Assembly: GCF_000876655.1 (NCBI RefSeq)
Contig: NZ_JYCN01000002.1
Location: 1 to 64,000 of the forward strand
Direction of reading: 5' to 3'
DNA: 64,000 bases
Origin: Arthrobacter sp. SPG23
GTDB lineage: Bacteria > Actinomycetota > Actinomycetes > Actinomycetales > Micrococcaceae
Part shown: piece by piece, positions 50,639 to 59,124 of the stretch
How the letters are laid out: every line of letters starts with the position of its first letter
Numbering within the stretch: the stretch's first letter is position 1
Position numbers and translations under genes: made by a program
The notes under the pieces: model-generated
What the model saw: only the letters and a program-made list of their open reading frames with translations
What the model was told of the DNA's origin: nothing
The model's database searches: none

Positions 50639-52327
50639 TCACTCGAGCCTGAAGTAGTTGTTTCGTCGCGGGTGTTGGCGTGGGTCGATGTGGGGTGGCG
50701 GGATGAACCAGGGGATCCCGGTGTTGACCTGGATCTGCCACTGCTCTTTATGGATCAGGTGGTGGTGATGGGAGCAGAGCAGGGTGCCGTTCTCTGTGCT
50801 GGTGGTTCCGCCGTGTGACCAATAGGTGATGTGGTGGGCTTCGCACCAGGGTGCCGGGATGGTGCAGTTCGGGAAGGCGCAGCCCTGGTCGCGGGCGGTG
50901 ATGGCTTTGCGGATGTGGGGCGGGAAGATCCGTGTGGTCCGGCCGATATCGAGGATGCGGCCCTCGCTGCCGAGCAGGACCGGGATGATGTCCGCGTCGC
51001 ACGCGATCTTCCGGACCGTGGCGGCGGTGACGGGGCCCGTGAAGGTGAATGAGCCCGTGCCAGGGGTTCCGAGGCGTTCGAGGAGGTCGCGGTAATCGAT
51101 GGTGACCATGACCTGAGGGCGGAGACCGCCCGCCGCGGGGAGGTTTCCGGTGGCGAAGGCGACTTTGGCGGCGCCGACCAGGCCGTCCAGGAGTTGCTGG
51201 GGCCGGGTCCGCAGGTCCAGATCACCGCCATTAACGGTTCCGTCGTTGCCTTCAGCCGTTCCGGGGCGGGTGCGGGGGTTGGTGGCGGTGTTCATCACGG
51301 TCAGGAGGGGCTCGTACTGGTCCTGGGTGGCGAAGATTTCCACGTGGTACAAACCCCGCCGGGGCTTCCGGATGAAGGCGCCCTGCCGGTGCCGCAGTTC
51401 CTCCTCGGAGGGTTCTGTGCCGTCCTGGTCGATCGCGTCAACCAGTTGCCGGGCAATCCTGGCGACGAAATCGGTGTCGTTCTCCGCGGCTGTGCGGGTC
51501 AGGGTGTGTTCCATCCGGGCCATGGTGTCTTCGGGGGCGTGGTGCCGGACCCGGTCCAGGGCGAGCGTGATGATGGTCGCGGAACGGGAGCCCACCAACC
51601 CGGACGTCACCGCCGCGGCCAGCACAGGCCGTTCCGGAGGTTCGGGGTGGCCGGTGATCCCGGTGCGGGGCAACACCGCCTCGGCCAGGGCGAGGCGGCG
51701 GCGCGCTTCCGCGGCGCTGATCCGCAGCCGGGCGCGGAGGAACTCGGTGGTGTTCCGGCACCCGTCATCCGCCGGATCCGGATTGTTGGTCTTCGGCGTC
51801 TCGGGGCTCGTCTCGGTGCTCGTCCCCGAGTCCGCAGCCGCCTCCGTTCCCTGCCCGCCATCCGCTGGACTGGCTTGCCCGGTAGCCCAACCAATCGGCC
51901 CATGCACAGCCGTCTCGCCGCCCCACCCGGTGGTCCAGCCCACCGCCGCCCCCGAGCCGGCCCGCGCAGCAGCGGAAGCCTCCCGCCGCGTCCGGTCCAC
52001 AGCCCCGGCAGCAACCACCTGCAAATATTCAGCGGCCCGGGAAATCTCCTCGACGTTGGCCGCGAAGTCAGCAGCCTCACGGAAGCGCATCACCGCAGCG
52101 TCCGCCACCGCCGTCGAACTCAAAGACACCAGCAGCGCACGGCACCCGGCCAGATCACCGGAACCCCCGCCGTCGGACGCTAGAGCCCCAGGCGGCTGCG
52201 GCCCGGCGGGCACACTCCGCAAACCGCGAACCGACCCGGGCGAAGCAGCTGGCGCGGGCGAAGCAGCGGCGGGCAGCCTGGTCCACCGCAACGCCCCTCC
52301 TGCTGCACGTTCCCCCATAACTTCCAT
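50639..52327 (-). CDS. DUF222 domain-containing HNH endonuclease
   Basis: This is a 562-residue protein with an N-terminal/central DUF222 helical region and a C-terminal HNH nuclease motif (CAFPNCTIPAPWCEAHHI, then HGGTTSTENGTLLCSHHHHL). It is a multi-copy family in Mycobacterium and Arthrobacter relatives, often as 13E12-like repeats. The cellular role is unclear. A low-complexity Gly/Thr/Glu stretch lies near residues 130-190. The ATG at 52327 is used; another in-frame ATG three codons later is equally possible. It marks the right edge of the catabolic island. I see no terminal repeats that would make it a mobile element. Confidence 0.88.
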   Translation of the reverse strand: MEVMGERAAGGALRWTRLPAAASPAPAASPGSVRGLRSVPAGPQPPGALASDGGGSGDLAGCRALLVSLSSTAVADAAVMRFREAADFAANVEEISRAAEYLQVVAAGAVDRTRREASAAARAGSGAAVGWTTGWGGETAVHGPIGWATGQASPADGGQGTEAAADSGTSTETSPETPKTNNPDPADDGCRNTTEFLRARLRISAAEARRRLALAEAVLPRTGITGHPEPPERPVLAAAVTSGLVGSRSATIITLALDRVRHHAPEDTMARMEHTLTRTAAENDTDFVARIARQLVDAIDQDGTEPSEEELRHRQGAFIRKPRRGLYHVEIFATQDQYEPLLTVMNTATNPRTRPGTAEGNDGTVNGGDLDLRTRPQQLLDGLVGAAKVAFATGNLPAAGGLRPQVMVTIDYRDLLERLGTPGTGSFTFTGPVTAATVRKIACDADIIPVLLGSEGRILDIGRTTRIFPPHIRKAITARDQGCAFPNCTIPAPWCEAHHITYWSHGGTTSTENGTLLCSHHHHLIHKEQWQIQVNTGIPWFIPPPHIDPRQHPRRNNYFRLE

Positions 52328-52413
52328 GGGATAACTCTGCCGCGGGGGTGTGACAATTTAGCCCTGCCGCCCTGGCGAGGTAACACGGCACCCGTCCCGG
52401 GAACCCCGAGCAG

Positions 52414-52818
52414 CTACCTGGCGCCGTATGCCTCGTCGGTGACGTGCTCGCCCCAGGTCGCTTCCGGGCCCTCCTGGCCTTCACCCAGTGCTTCCCACAT
52501 GGCCAGGTGGCTCATGAAATGCTCAGGTGCAGCGCCATGCCAGTGCCATTCACCCGGGGGCGTGTAGATGGTGTCGCCCGGACGGATCTCGATGACCTCG
52601 CCGCCGCGGGACTGGACCAGGCCGCGGCCCTCGGTCACGTGCAGGGTTTGGCCGTTCGCATGCGAGTGCCACGCAGTGTGCGCGCCAGGGGCGAAACGGA
52701 CCATGTTCACGCGCAGCTGGGAGGGTGCCTCGCCCTTGGCGATGACGTCGAACCAGACGTCGCCGCTGAACATCTCCCCAGATCCCTTGTTGCTTGGCGC
52801 TTTCGGCTGGATCTCCAA
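52414..52818 (-). CDS. small cupin-domain protein
   Basis: This is a 134-residue single-domain cupin. The two cupin motifs are APGAHTAWHSHANGQTLHV (His ligands) and PPGEWHWHGA. The TTG at 52818 is selected because it follows a strong gaggag ribosome binding site and gives MEIQPKAPSNKGSGEMF. The much longer open frame upstream of it overlaps genes on the other strand and is not real. The gene is divergent from a carboxymuconolactone-decarboxylase-family gene, a common pairing. Similar cupins are annotated as decarboxylase-like or mandelonitrile-lyase-like, and the substrate is unknown. Confidence 0.85.
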   Translation of the reverse strand: MEIQPKAPSNKGSGEMFSGDVWFDVIAKGEAPSQLRVNMVRFAPGAHTAWHSHANGQTLHVTEGRGLVQSRGGEVIEIRPGDTIYTPPGEWHWHGAAPEHFMSHLAMWEALGEGQEGPEATWGEHVTDEAYGAR

Positions 52819-52998
52819 CTGTTCTCCTCTGTTGACGGCTGTGTGCCGCACGGATGCGGCATTCCTCGCCTTCAACACTAGGAGCGTTCCTTCGCCGCAG
52901 GGAGGCCCTGCCAGTACCTGTACCAACAGGACCTTCCCCGCGCGTAGAGGACGCGGTTTGCTGGATGGGCAGCGAAAACTTCCTAAAGGAGCACTACC

Positions 52999-53358
52999 AT
53001 GGCAACTCAGACCCCTTCGGCGGCCCAGCAGTTGATCGGCGATGTCGCCCCGAAGCTGGTCCAGCTTACCGACGACGTGCTGTTCGGCGACGTGTGGGAA
53101 CGGCCCGGCCTCTCGCCCCGCGACCGCAGCCTGATCACCGTTGCGGCGCTGACGGCGCTGTACCGCACAAGCCAGCTTCCGTACCACCTGCGCTTGGCAC
53201 TCGCCAACGGCGTCACGGCCGACGAACTGGTGGAAACGATCACTCACCTGGCCTTCTACGCCGGATGGCCCAATGCCATGAGCGCCGCCACGGCGCTGAA
53301 GGAGGTTCTCGCAGAAGAACAGCCGGCAGAAGAGCCGACGACGGCGCACGCCGGCTAA
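52999..53358 (+). CDS. carboxymuconolactone decarboxylase family protein
   Basis: This is a 119-residue all-helical protein of the CMD/AhpD-like superfamily. The core GLSPRDRSLITVAALTALYR, HLRLALANGVTADELVETI and HLAFYAGWPNAMSA segments are typical. The paired Cys of AhpD is absent, so it belongs to the non-redox branch. The ATG has a strong aaaggag site. It is divergently transcribed from the small cupin. The sequence immediately after its stop, in the same frame, encodes the tail of a zinc alcohol dehydrogenase. Confidence 0.9.
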   Translation: MATQTPSAAQQLIGDVAPKLVQLTDDVLFGDVWERPGLSPRDRSLITVAALTALYRTSQLPYHLRLALANGVTADELVETITHLAFYAGWPNAMSAATALKEVLAEEQPAEEPTTAHAG

Positions 53359-53667
53359 GCAGCCGGGACCCAGGATGCCATTAACACCGCGATCGCCGCC
53401 GTGCGCGACGGCGGTGCCGTTGGTAGGGTGGGAGCTGCCCAGTACACCGATGTGCCCATGAATTTCGGCACCGTGATGCGCAATATCACCCTGACCGGCG
53501 GCGTGGCCCCGGCCCGGGCCTACATCGAAGAACTCATGCCGGACATCCTCTCGGGAACAATCCAGCCCGGCAGGGTGTTTGACCAGACTGTAGCCCTCGA
53601 CGACGTCGCTGCCGGCTACCGCGCGATGGCCGGCCGCACAGCGCTCAAGGTGCTCATCCGCCCATAA
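53359..53667 (+). pseudogene. C-terminal remnant of a zinc-dependent alcohol dehydrogenase
   Basis: In the frame that continues directly past the preceding stop codon, about 100 residues (AGTQDAINTAIAAVRDGGAVGRVGAAQY ... RAMAGRTALKVLIRP, shown in part) match the coenzyme-domain end of MDR-family zinc alcohol dehydrogenases. The N-terminal catalytic domain and zinc ligands are missing. No convincing ribosome binding site is seen before the in-frame GTG at 53401. It is probably a deletion relic. It is not a copy of the intact dehydrogenase that follows, because the sequences differ. Confidence 0.8.
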
Positions 53668-53715
53668 GACCTCCACCCAACCAAATGAATCTCTCACCCA
53701 ACATTGGAGAATATA

Positions 53716-54759
53716 TTGCTTACCGCTAACGCATATGCCGCCCCGTCCGCTGACGGAGACCTCGTTCCCACCACCATCGAACGCCGCGACGTCGGCCCGC
53801 ACGATGTGCTGATCGAGATCAAGTACGCCGGCATCTGCCACTCGGACATCCACACCGTGCGCGGTGACTGGGGACCCCAGCAGTACCCGCTGGCACCGGG
53901 GCACGAAATCGCCGGAATCGTCACCGAAGTGGGTGCTGAAGTCACCAAGCACGCCGTCGGGGACCGCGTCGGCGTCGGCTGCATGGTCAACTCCTGCCGC
54001 GAGTGCGTCAACTGCCTGAAGGGTGAGGAGCAGTACTGCCTCAAGGGCAACATCGGCACCTATGGCGCCGTGGACCGCGACGGCACCATCACCCAGGGCG
54101 GCTACTCCACCCACGTCGTCGTGACCGAAGACTTCGTGGTGCGGATTCCGGAGGGCATCGAGCTCGACGTCGCCGCACCGCTTCTCTGCGCCGGCATCAC
54201 CACCTACTCGCCGCTGCGCCACTGGGGTGCAGGCCCCGGCAAGAAGGTCGCCGTCGTCGGACTGGGCGGCCTGGGCCACATGGCCGTCAAGATCGCCCAC
54301 GCCATGGGCGCCGAGGTCACGGTGCTGTCCCAGTCGCTCAAGAAGCAGGAAGACGGCCTGAAACTGGGCGCGGACCACTACTACGCCACCAGCGATGAGA
54401 ACACCTTCAGCGACCTGGCCGGCAGCTTTGACCTGATCATCAACACCGTCAGCGCGTCGATCGACATCAGCTCCTACCTGCAGCTGCTGACCCTTGACGG
54501 TGCCCTGGTGAACGTCGGCGCACCGGCCGAGCCACTCCCCGTGAACGCGTTCGCGCTGATCGCCGGCCGCCGCTCCTTCGCCGGTTCGATGATCGGCGGC
54601 ATCCGCGAGACCCAGGAAATGCTGGACTTCTGCGCCGAGCACCACCTGGGCGCCGAAATCGAGGTCATCCCGGCCGAGAAGATCAACGAAGCCTACGAGC
54701 GCGTCCTCGCCTCCGACGTCCGCTACCGCTTCGTGATCGACACCGCGACGCTGAGCTAG
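53716..54759 (+). CDS. zinc-dependent alcohol dehydrogenase (cinnamyl-alcohol/YahK type)
   Basis: This is a 347-residue MDR oxidoreductase, NADP(H)-dependent by family, interconverting aldehydes and alcohols. The catalytic zinc site is in GICHSDIH and APGHEIAG; the structural zinc Cys set is in [15 protein letters not shown]. The Rossmann motif is [15 protein letters not shown]. The TTG at 53716, with a ggag site 7-8 nt upstream, gives the usual [12 protein letters not shown] opening. A TTG at 53704 is less likely. It stands alone, with a strong terminator after it. Confidence 0.93.
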   Translation: MLTANAYAAPSADGDLVPTTIERRDVGPHDVLIEIKYAGICHSDIHTVRGDWGPQQYPLAPGHEIAGIVTEVGAEVTKHAVGDRVGVGCMVNSCRECVNCLKGEEQYCLKGNIGTYGAVDRDGTITQGGYSTHVVVTEDFVVRIPEGIELDVAAPLLCAGITTYSPLRHWGAGPGKKVAVVGLGGLGHMAVKIAHAMGAEVTVLSQSLKKQEDGLKLGADHYYATSDENTFSDLAGSFDLIINTVSASIDISSYLQLLTLDGALVNVGAPAEPLPVNAFALIAGRRSFAGSMIGGIRETQEMLDFCAEHHLGAEIEVIPAEKINEAYERVLASDVRYRFVIDTATLS

Positions 54760-54816
54760 CAGAAGCCACCAGCAGCGCGCCGTCATAGTGCAGCGCGCCG
54801 CGGCAAACTAGTAACA

Positions 54817-54858
54817 CGAAAGCAGCGCCGTCCTCAGGAGAGGGCGGCGCTGCTTTCG
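54817..54858. terminator. bidirectional hairpin terminator
   Basis: The perfect 14-bp arms CGAAAGCAGCGCCG (54817-54830) and their reverse complement (54845-54858) surround a 14-nt loop. The hairpin lies between the alcohol dehydrogenase and the convergent amylase gene. Confidence 0.85.
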
Positions 54859-54903
54859 GTTGTCATCGGCCGGCGGGCTGCTTGCCCGGTCAGGCCAAAG
54901 CCG

Positions 54904-57900
54904 CTATCCGGCAGTCATCACATGGGTGAAGTGGTCGTACCGGATGGTGAGCGGGCCGCCGTCGTGCACCAGGCTGATGTTGGCGCCGTTCGGCGAACCG
55001 CCGGCGCCGTAGCTCTCGGCCCAGGACCGGTTCAGGGCCGCTTTGAACTCGTAGTTGCCGGCGGGCAGGTTGGTCACGGACAGCTTCCACACCAGGTCGG
55101 CCGGGTCCAGCTTCAACTGCGCCTGGTCGCAGGCGGGCATCCAGTCCTCCGGGCACCCCTGTTCCAGGTTCATGCTGCCGGCCGCAGCCACGGCGCCGGG
55201 CTGCTGTGATGCGTAGACCGGACTGAGCAGGTGGGTCGTGTGGTCGTAGCGGAACGTCACTGCTCCGCCCGGGTGCTCCAGCAGAATGTTCGCACCGTTC
55301 AGGGCACCCCCTGCGCCGTAGTTCTCGTCCCACTTGCCGTTGAGCGCGGCCTTGAACTCATACGTGCCCGCCGGCAGCTTCGGCACCGTCAGGCGCCAGA
55401 CTTTGTCCGCCGGGTCCAGCGTCATGAAGGCCGCTCCGCAGGCCGGCTGCCAGTCGTCCGGGCAACCCATTTCAGAATCCAGGCTTCCGGCCACCGTCAC
55501 GGAGTCAGGCTGCGGGATCTCACCGGCCACTACGGTCCGGATGTCGCTGACCACGCTCTCGGCGCCCGGAACGGACATGGTTGCCCGGTAGCGGACCGCG
55601 GTGCCGTCGGCGAGGCCCAAGGCCGCGAGGTCATCGAAGACCGTGTACGCCGGCGAGGAACTGTCCGAACCGATCGCTGCCCACTGGCCGCCGTCCACGC
55701 TGCGTTCGAAGTTGACGGTGTAATCAGCTTTCTCGGGGCTGGCCGTGGCGCTGACCTCCACCTTGCCGTCCACGCTGCTGCCCTCCGCCGGTTTCTGCAT
55801 GGCGAGGACAGGGGAGGGGACCGTGCCGGTGCGGGCCGGGCTGACCGAAGTGTGTCCGCCGTTGTCCAGGACCGCCGCGCGGTATTCCACGGCGGTGCCG
55901 GGCTTAAGCCCCGTGACGTCATGGAACACCTGGTACGGAGCGGTGTCGTCCGTGCCGATCGGCTCCCATTCCCCGCCCGCTGTCCGTGCCTGGAAGGTGA
56001 CCTCGTAGAACGATGAACCGTCGAGGTCGGCCGCCACCCGGATCCTGCCGTTGTCACCTTCCGCCGTGGCCGGCTCCTGGAGGGCGACGGCGGGAGCCGC
56101 CTTGGAGTGCGGAATCCGCCCTGACGATTCGTAGACCACCGCGGAGAGCGGCGGAACGGTGACGGTGAGCTTGCCGTCGTCAGCAGTCTTGGACTCGGCA
56201 GCGGAACCGCCGGAGCCGCCGTAGATCCGGCTGTAGTTGCGCTTGGCGATATAGGTGGGCACCGCGGCCGTCTGTGCGGTCCCGCTGTTGTTCACTGCCA
56301 CGACGTACTCGCGCTGGTCCTTCGCATCGGTGCGGGAGAACGCGTAGATTCCCTGGCCCTCCGCCGCGTACCGGTTCTGGTGGGCGCCGTTGCGCAGTGC
56401 CGGGTGCTCGGCGGTCAGTGCGGCGAGTTCGCTGATCTTGCTGTACAGCGGGTGGCCGGTGTTGAAGTTGTCCGTGGCATGGGTGGCATCGGTGCCCAGC
56501 AGGACATCGTCAAGGTATTCCGGCACCTGGCTGGCGAAAAGCGTCTGGCGTGCATCCTGGTCCCCGCCCGGGCCGGTGAAGCCCTGCTCGTCGCCGTAGT
56601 ACACCACCGGGTTGCCGCGCGAGAAGTACATCAGCTCGTGGGCCAGCCGGTCCCGGGCGACGCGTTCGGCGTCGTCCGCACCGGGGTTGTCGGCGGCAAT
56701 GAAGCTGCCGATCCGGCCCATGTCGTGGTTGCCCAGGAAGGTGGGGAGTTCGTAGACGTTGGAGTCGGCATCGGTGTACCAGTCGTCCCCGGCGAAGAAC
56801 GTCTCCAGCTGGCTGGCGGGCTGGCTGCGGGACGCAAAGTTCCGGGCGGCATTCTGGAACGGGAAGTCCAGCACGGCCTGCATCTTGTTGCGGGTGGTGA
56901 ACTGGGAGGTGAAGCTCTTGGAGGTGTCAAAGACCTCGCCGAACATAAAGAACTCGTCCTTGCCCTGTTCCTTGGCGTATTGCAGGACCTTGGGCCCGAA
57001 CTCCTGCCAGAATTCGTCGTTGACGTGCTTCATGGTGTCGATCCGGAAGCCGTCCACACCGAAATCCTTGATCCAGTCTTCGTAGACCTTCGTCATTCCC
57101 TCGACCACTTTGGGGTTCTCGGTGAAAAGGTCGTCCAGGCCGAAGAAATCGCCGTAGAAGGAGTCCTCGCCCTGGAAGGTGGTGTCGCCGCGGTTGTGGT
57201 ACAGCGTGGGGTCGTTAAGCCAGGACGGAACCTTGAGGTCCTCTTCGCCTTTCTCCAGGACTGGCGTGTAGGGGAAGGACTTGGCCGGATCCAGTTCCGG
57301 GAAGGTGTCCGTGCCGGCGTAGTCGCGGTCGTCGAACACCTCGCCGGCGGCCGTCTTGTACGGTTCGGCGTCCTTGGACTTGTAGGCCGTGCGGGCGCCT
57401 TCCTCGTAGCCGATCACGTCCGCCGTGTGGTTGGTGATGATGTCGAAGTAGACCTTCATCCCGCGCGAGTGGGCTTCGTCGATCAGCGCCTTCAGCTCGG
57501 CGTTGGTGCCCAGGTGGGGGTCGATCTGGGTGAAGTCGGTGACCCAGTAGCCGTGGTAGCCGGCCGATTTGTCCTCCGGCTGGACTGCCTTGTTCTTGAA
57601 GCTGGGCGTCAGCCAGATGGAGGTGGTGCCCAGGCCCTGGATGTAGTCGATCTTGTCCAGCAGGCCCTTAAGGTCGCCGCCGTTGTAGAAGCCCTTCTTC
57701 GTCGGGTCGAAACCGGAGACCATCGGATCGGAACCGAGCCCGCCGTCGTCGTTCGCGCTGCTTCCGTTGCTGAAGCGGTCCGCCATCACGAAGTAGAAGT
57801 TTTCGTCCGTCACCGGGGCGCGGAGCGAATGCGAGGCCGACGGCGTGCCCGGGTTTTTCGGCTCCGGCGCGGCGTGGGCGGGGGCTGCCAGCGCGGCGCC

Positions 57901-57987
57901 GGCAACCAACGCCGCAACCACCGCGGCGAGGCCCCTTCCCGGTTGCTTGCAGGGTGGATTCTTGGGGTTTGAACTGCGGAAAAACAC
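54904..57987 (-). CDS. secreted GH13 alpha-amylase with twin C-terminal modules
   Basis: This 1027-residue exported enzyme hydrolyses alpha-glucans. The N-terminal signal peptide is GRGLAAVVAALVAGAALAAPAHA (split, ~18-40). The GH13 catalytic residues are Asp317 (DGFRIDTMKHV), Glu351 (FMFGEVFDT) and Asp422 (LGNHDMGR). After Ig-like regions, two tandem ~95-residue repeats (from ~830) each contain GCP-D/E-DW-PAC, LPAG-YEFKAALN and GYGAGG-like segments, resembling pullulanase X25 modules. I use the GTG at 57987, which precedes the signal peptide. A LacI/cre-type operator lies 82 nt upstream. It is probably induced by maltose-type sugars. Confidence 0.92.
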   Translation of the reverse strand: MFFRSSNPKNPPCKQPGRGLAAVVAALVAGAALAAPAHAAPEPKNPGTPSASHSLRAPVTDENFYFVMADRFSNGSSANDDGGLGSDPMVSGFDPTKKGFYNGGDLKGLLDKIDYIQGLGTTSIWLTPSFKNKAVQPEDKSAGYHGYWVTDFTQIDPHLGTNAELKALIDEAHSRGMKVYFDIITNHTADVIGYEEGARTAYKSKDAEPYKTAAGEVFDDRDYAGTDTFPELDPAKSFPYTPVLEKGEEDLKVPSWLNDPTLYHNRGDTTFQGEDSFYGDFFGLDDLFTENPKVVEGMTKVYEDWIKDFGVDGFRIDTMKHVNDEFWQEFGPKVLQYAKEQGKDEFFMFGEVFDTSKSFTSQFTTRNKMQAVLDFPFQNAARNFASRSQPASQLETFFAGDDWYTDADSNVYELPTFLGNHDMGRIGSFIAADNPGADDAERVARDRLAHELMYFSRGNPVVYYGDEQGFTGPGGDQDARQTLFASQVPEYLDDVLLGTDATHATDNFNTGHPLYSKISELAALTAEHPALRNGAHQNRYAAEGQGIYAFSRTDAKDQREYVVAVNNSGTAQTAAVPTYIAKRNYSRIYGGSGGSAAESKTADDGKLTVTVPPLSAVVYESSGRIPHSKAAPAVALQEPATAEGDNGRIRVAADLDGSSFYEVTFQARTAGGEWEPIGTDDTAPYQVFHDVTGLKPGTAVEYRAAVLDNGGHTSVSPARTGTVPSPVLAMQKPAEGSSVDGKVEVSATASPEKADYTVNFERSVDGGQWAAIGSDSSSPAYTVFDDLAALGLADGTAVRYRATMSVPGAESVVSDIRTVVAGEIPQPDSVTVAGSLDSEMGCPDDWQPACGAAFMTLDPADKVWRLTVPKLPAGTYEFKAALNGKWDENYGAGGALNGANILLEHPGGAVTFRYDHTTHLLSPVYASQQPGAVAAAGSMNLEQGCPEDWMPACDQAQLKLDPADLVWKLSVTNLPAGNYEFKAALNRSWAESYGAGGSPNGANISLVHDGGPLTIRYDHFTHVMTAG

Positions 57988-58068
57988 GATAAGGAAACCT
58001 TCCGGAAAGCGACGTTGCTGCTGTGAAGGACGACGCGGGAGACCGGCTTCTGAGAGCCAACTCACAAC

Positions 58069-58082
58069 TGTAAGCGCTTGCA
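58069..58082. promoter_or_regulatory. LacI/MalR-type operator upstream of amylase gene
   Basis: TGTAAGCGCTTGCA fits the LacI-family/cre consensus TGNAANCGNTTNCA at every fixed position. It lies 82-95 nt upstream of the amylase GTG. It also lies upstream of the divergent methyltransferase gene, but the amylase is the likelier target. Confidence 0.75.
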
Positions 58083-58174
58083 CCGACTTTTTCCAGCAAA
58101 TCCCAAGGTTGCTTGGTATCTGTCCGGATTCGATAGCATGAAACCCACCGACCCGGAGCTAAGGGAGCCTGCTG

Positions 58175-59098
58175 TTGCCGCCAGAACGCTCAAGACAGCC
58201 CGGCCGGCCCGGACCTGCCCGCAGCCCGGCAGCCCGCCGCACGGAACAGTGGAGTCAAGAAAACACGGTCCGCCGCCTCAGGGCTGCCGGCTGCGTGTTC
58301 GCGGAGGAGGAAGCACGCCTGCTCACCGGCGCGGCTGCCTCAGCTGCCGAGCTGGAAGCGATGATCGAGCGGCGCGTTGACGGCCTGCCGCTGGAGCACA
58401 TCCTCGGCTGGGCCGAATTCTGCGGGCTCCGCATCGGCGTCACGGCAGGCGTGTTTGTGCCGCGCCGCCGCACTGAATTCCTTGTCCGCCAGGCGGAGCT
58501 GCTGCTCCGCGGAACTTTCGGGAGCGCAGCTCCCGACGGTGCAGCTCACGACGGCGGGACTCACGACGACGTGATGTCCGACGGCGCGCAGCGCGCCGTC
58601 GTCGTGGACCTGTGCTGCGGTTCCGGGGCCGTGGGGGCGGCCCTGGCGGCGCACGTGCCCGGAATCGAACTGCACGCCTCCGACCTGGACCCGGCGGCTG
58701 TGCGGTGCGCCAGGGGAAATATCGGGCCGGCCGGTGGGCATGTCCATGAAGGTGACCTCTTCGAACCGCTGCCGGCGCGGCTGCGCGGCCGCATCACGGT
58801 CCTGGTGGCCAACGCTCCTTATGTGCCCACCGCCGCGATCGGCACCATGCCGCCGGAAGCACGCACGCACGAGCCGCTGATGTCCCTGGACGGCGGTCCG
58901 GACGGGCTGGACATCCAGCGGAGGGTAATTGCCGGGGCACCGGCCTGGCTTGCCCCGGGCGGGCACGTGCTGATCGAGACAAGCCGGAGGCAGGCGCGGC
59001 GGACCGTCGGGCTCATGCGGAGCGCGGGACTCGCCGCCCGCCTGGCCGCCGACCCGGAGCTGGACGCCACAATAGCGATCGGCAGCAGGCAGGGCTGA
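58175..59098 (+). CDS. PrmC/HemK-related protein-glutamine methyltransferase homologue
   Basis: This is a 307-residue SAM-dependent methyltransferase related to PrmC, which methylates release-factor glutamine. Visible motifs are LEHILGWAEFCGL and VFVPRRRTEFLV (PrmC N-domain), the SAM loop VVDLCCGSGAVGAALAA (~142) and VANAPYVP in place of the canonical N-P-P-Y. This matches the known PrmC-related group of unknown substrate, so it is not a standard release-factor enzyme. A His/Asp/Gly-rich insertion (~120-138) arises from a three-copy 15-bp repeat. The TTG at 58175 has an agggag site. Confidence 0.82.
   Translation: MPPERSRQPGRPGPARSPAARRTEQWSQENTVRRLRAAGCVFAEEEARLLTGAAASAAELEAMIERRVDGLPLEHILGWAEFCGLRIGVTAGVFVPRRRTEFLVRQAELLLRGTFGSAAPDGAAHDGGTHDDVMSDGAQRAVVVDLCCGSGAVGAALAAHVPGIELHASDLDPAAVRCARGNIGPAGGHVHEGDLFEPLPARLRGRITVLVANAPYVPTAAIGTMPPEARTHEPLMSLDGGPDGLDIQRRVIAGAPAWLAPGGHVLIETSRRQARRTVGLMRSAGLAARLAADPELDATIAIGSRQG
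58529..58573. repeat. three-copy 15-bp in-frame tandem repeat
   Basis: Units ctcccgacggtgcag (58529-58543), ctcacgacggcggga (58544-58558) and ctcacgacgacgtga (58559-58573) lie inside the PrmC-related gene. They encode a degenerate HDG-type repeat in a loop before the SAM-binding motif. Confidence 0.7.
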
Positions 59099-59124
59099 CG
59101 CGGGCTGCCTGCGATCCGCTTGCG

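Noticed and set aside
50639..52327. HNH/DUF222 gene as evidence of a mobile element at the island edge
   Set aside because: No terminal inverted repeats, target duplication, integrase or attachment site was seen. The family is chromosomal and multi-copy in these bacteria.
52414..54786. 790-codon minus-strand frame ending in a cupin
   Set aside because: Only the last 134 codons (from the TTG at 52818, behind a gaggag site) look like protein. The rest is antisense to the CMD and alcohol dehydrogenase genes.
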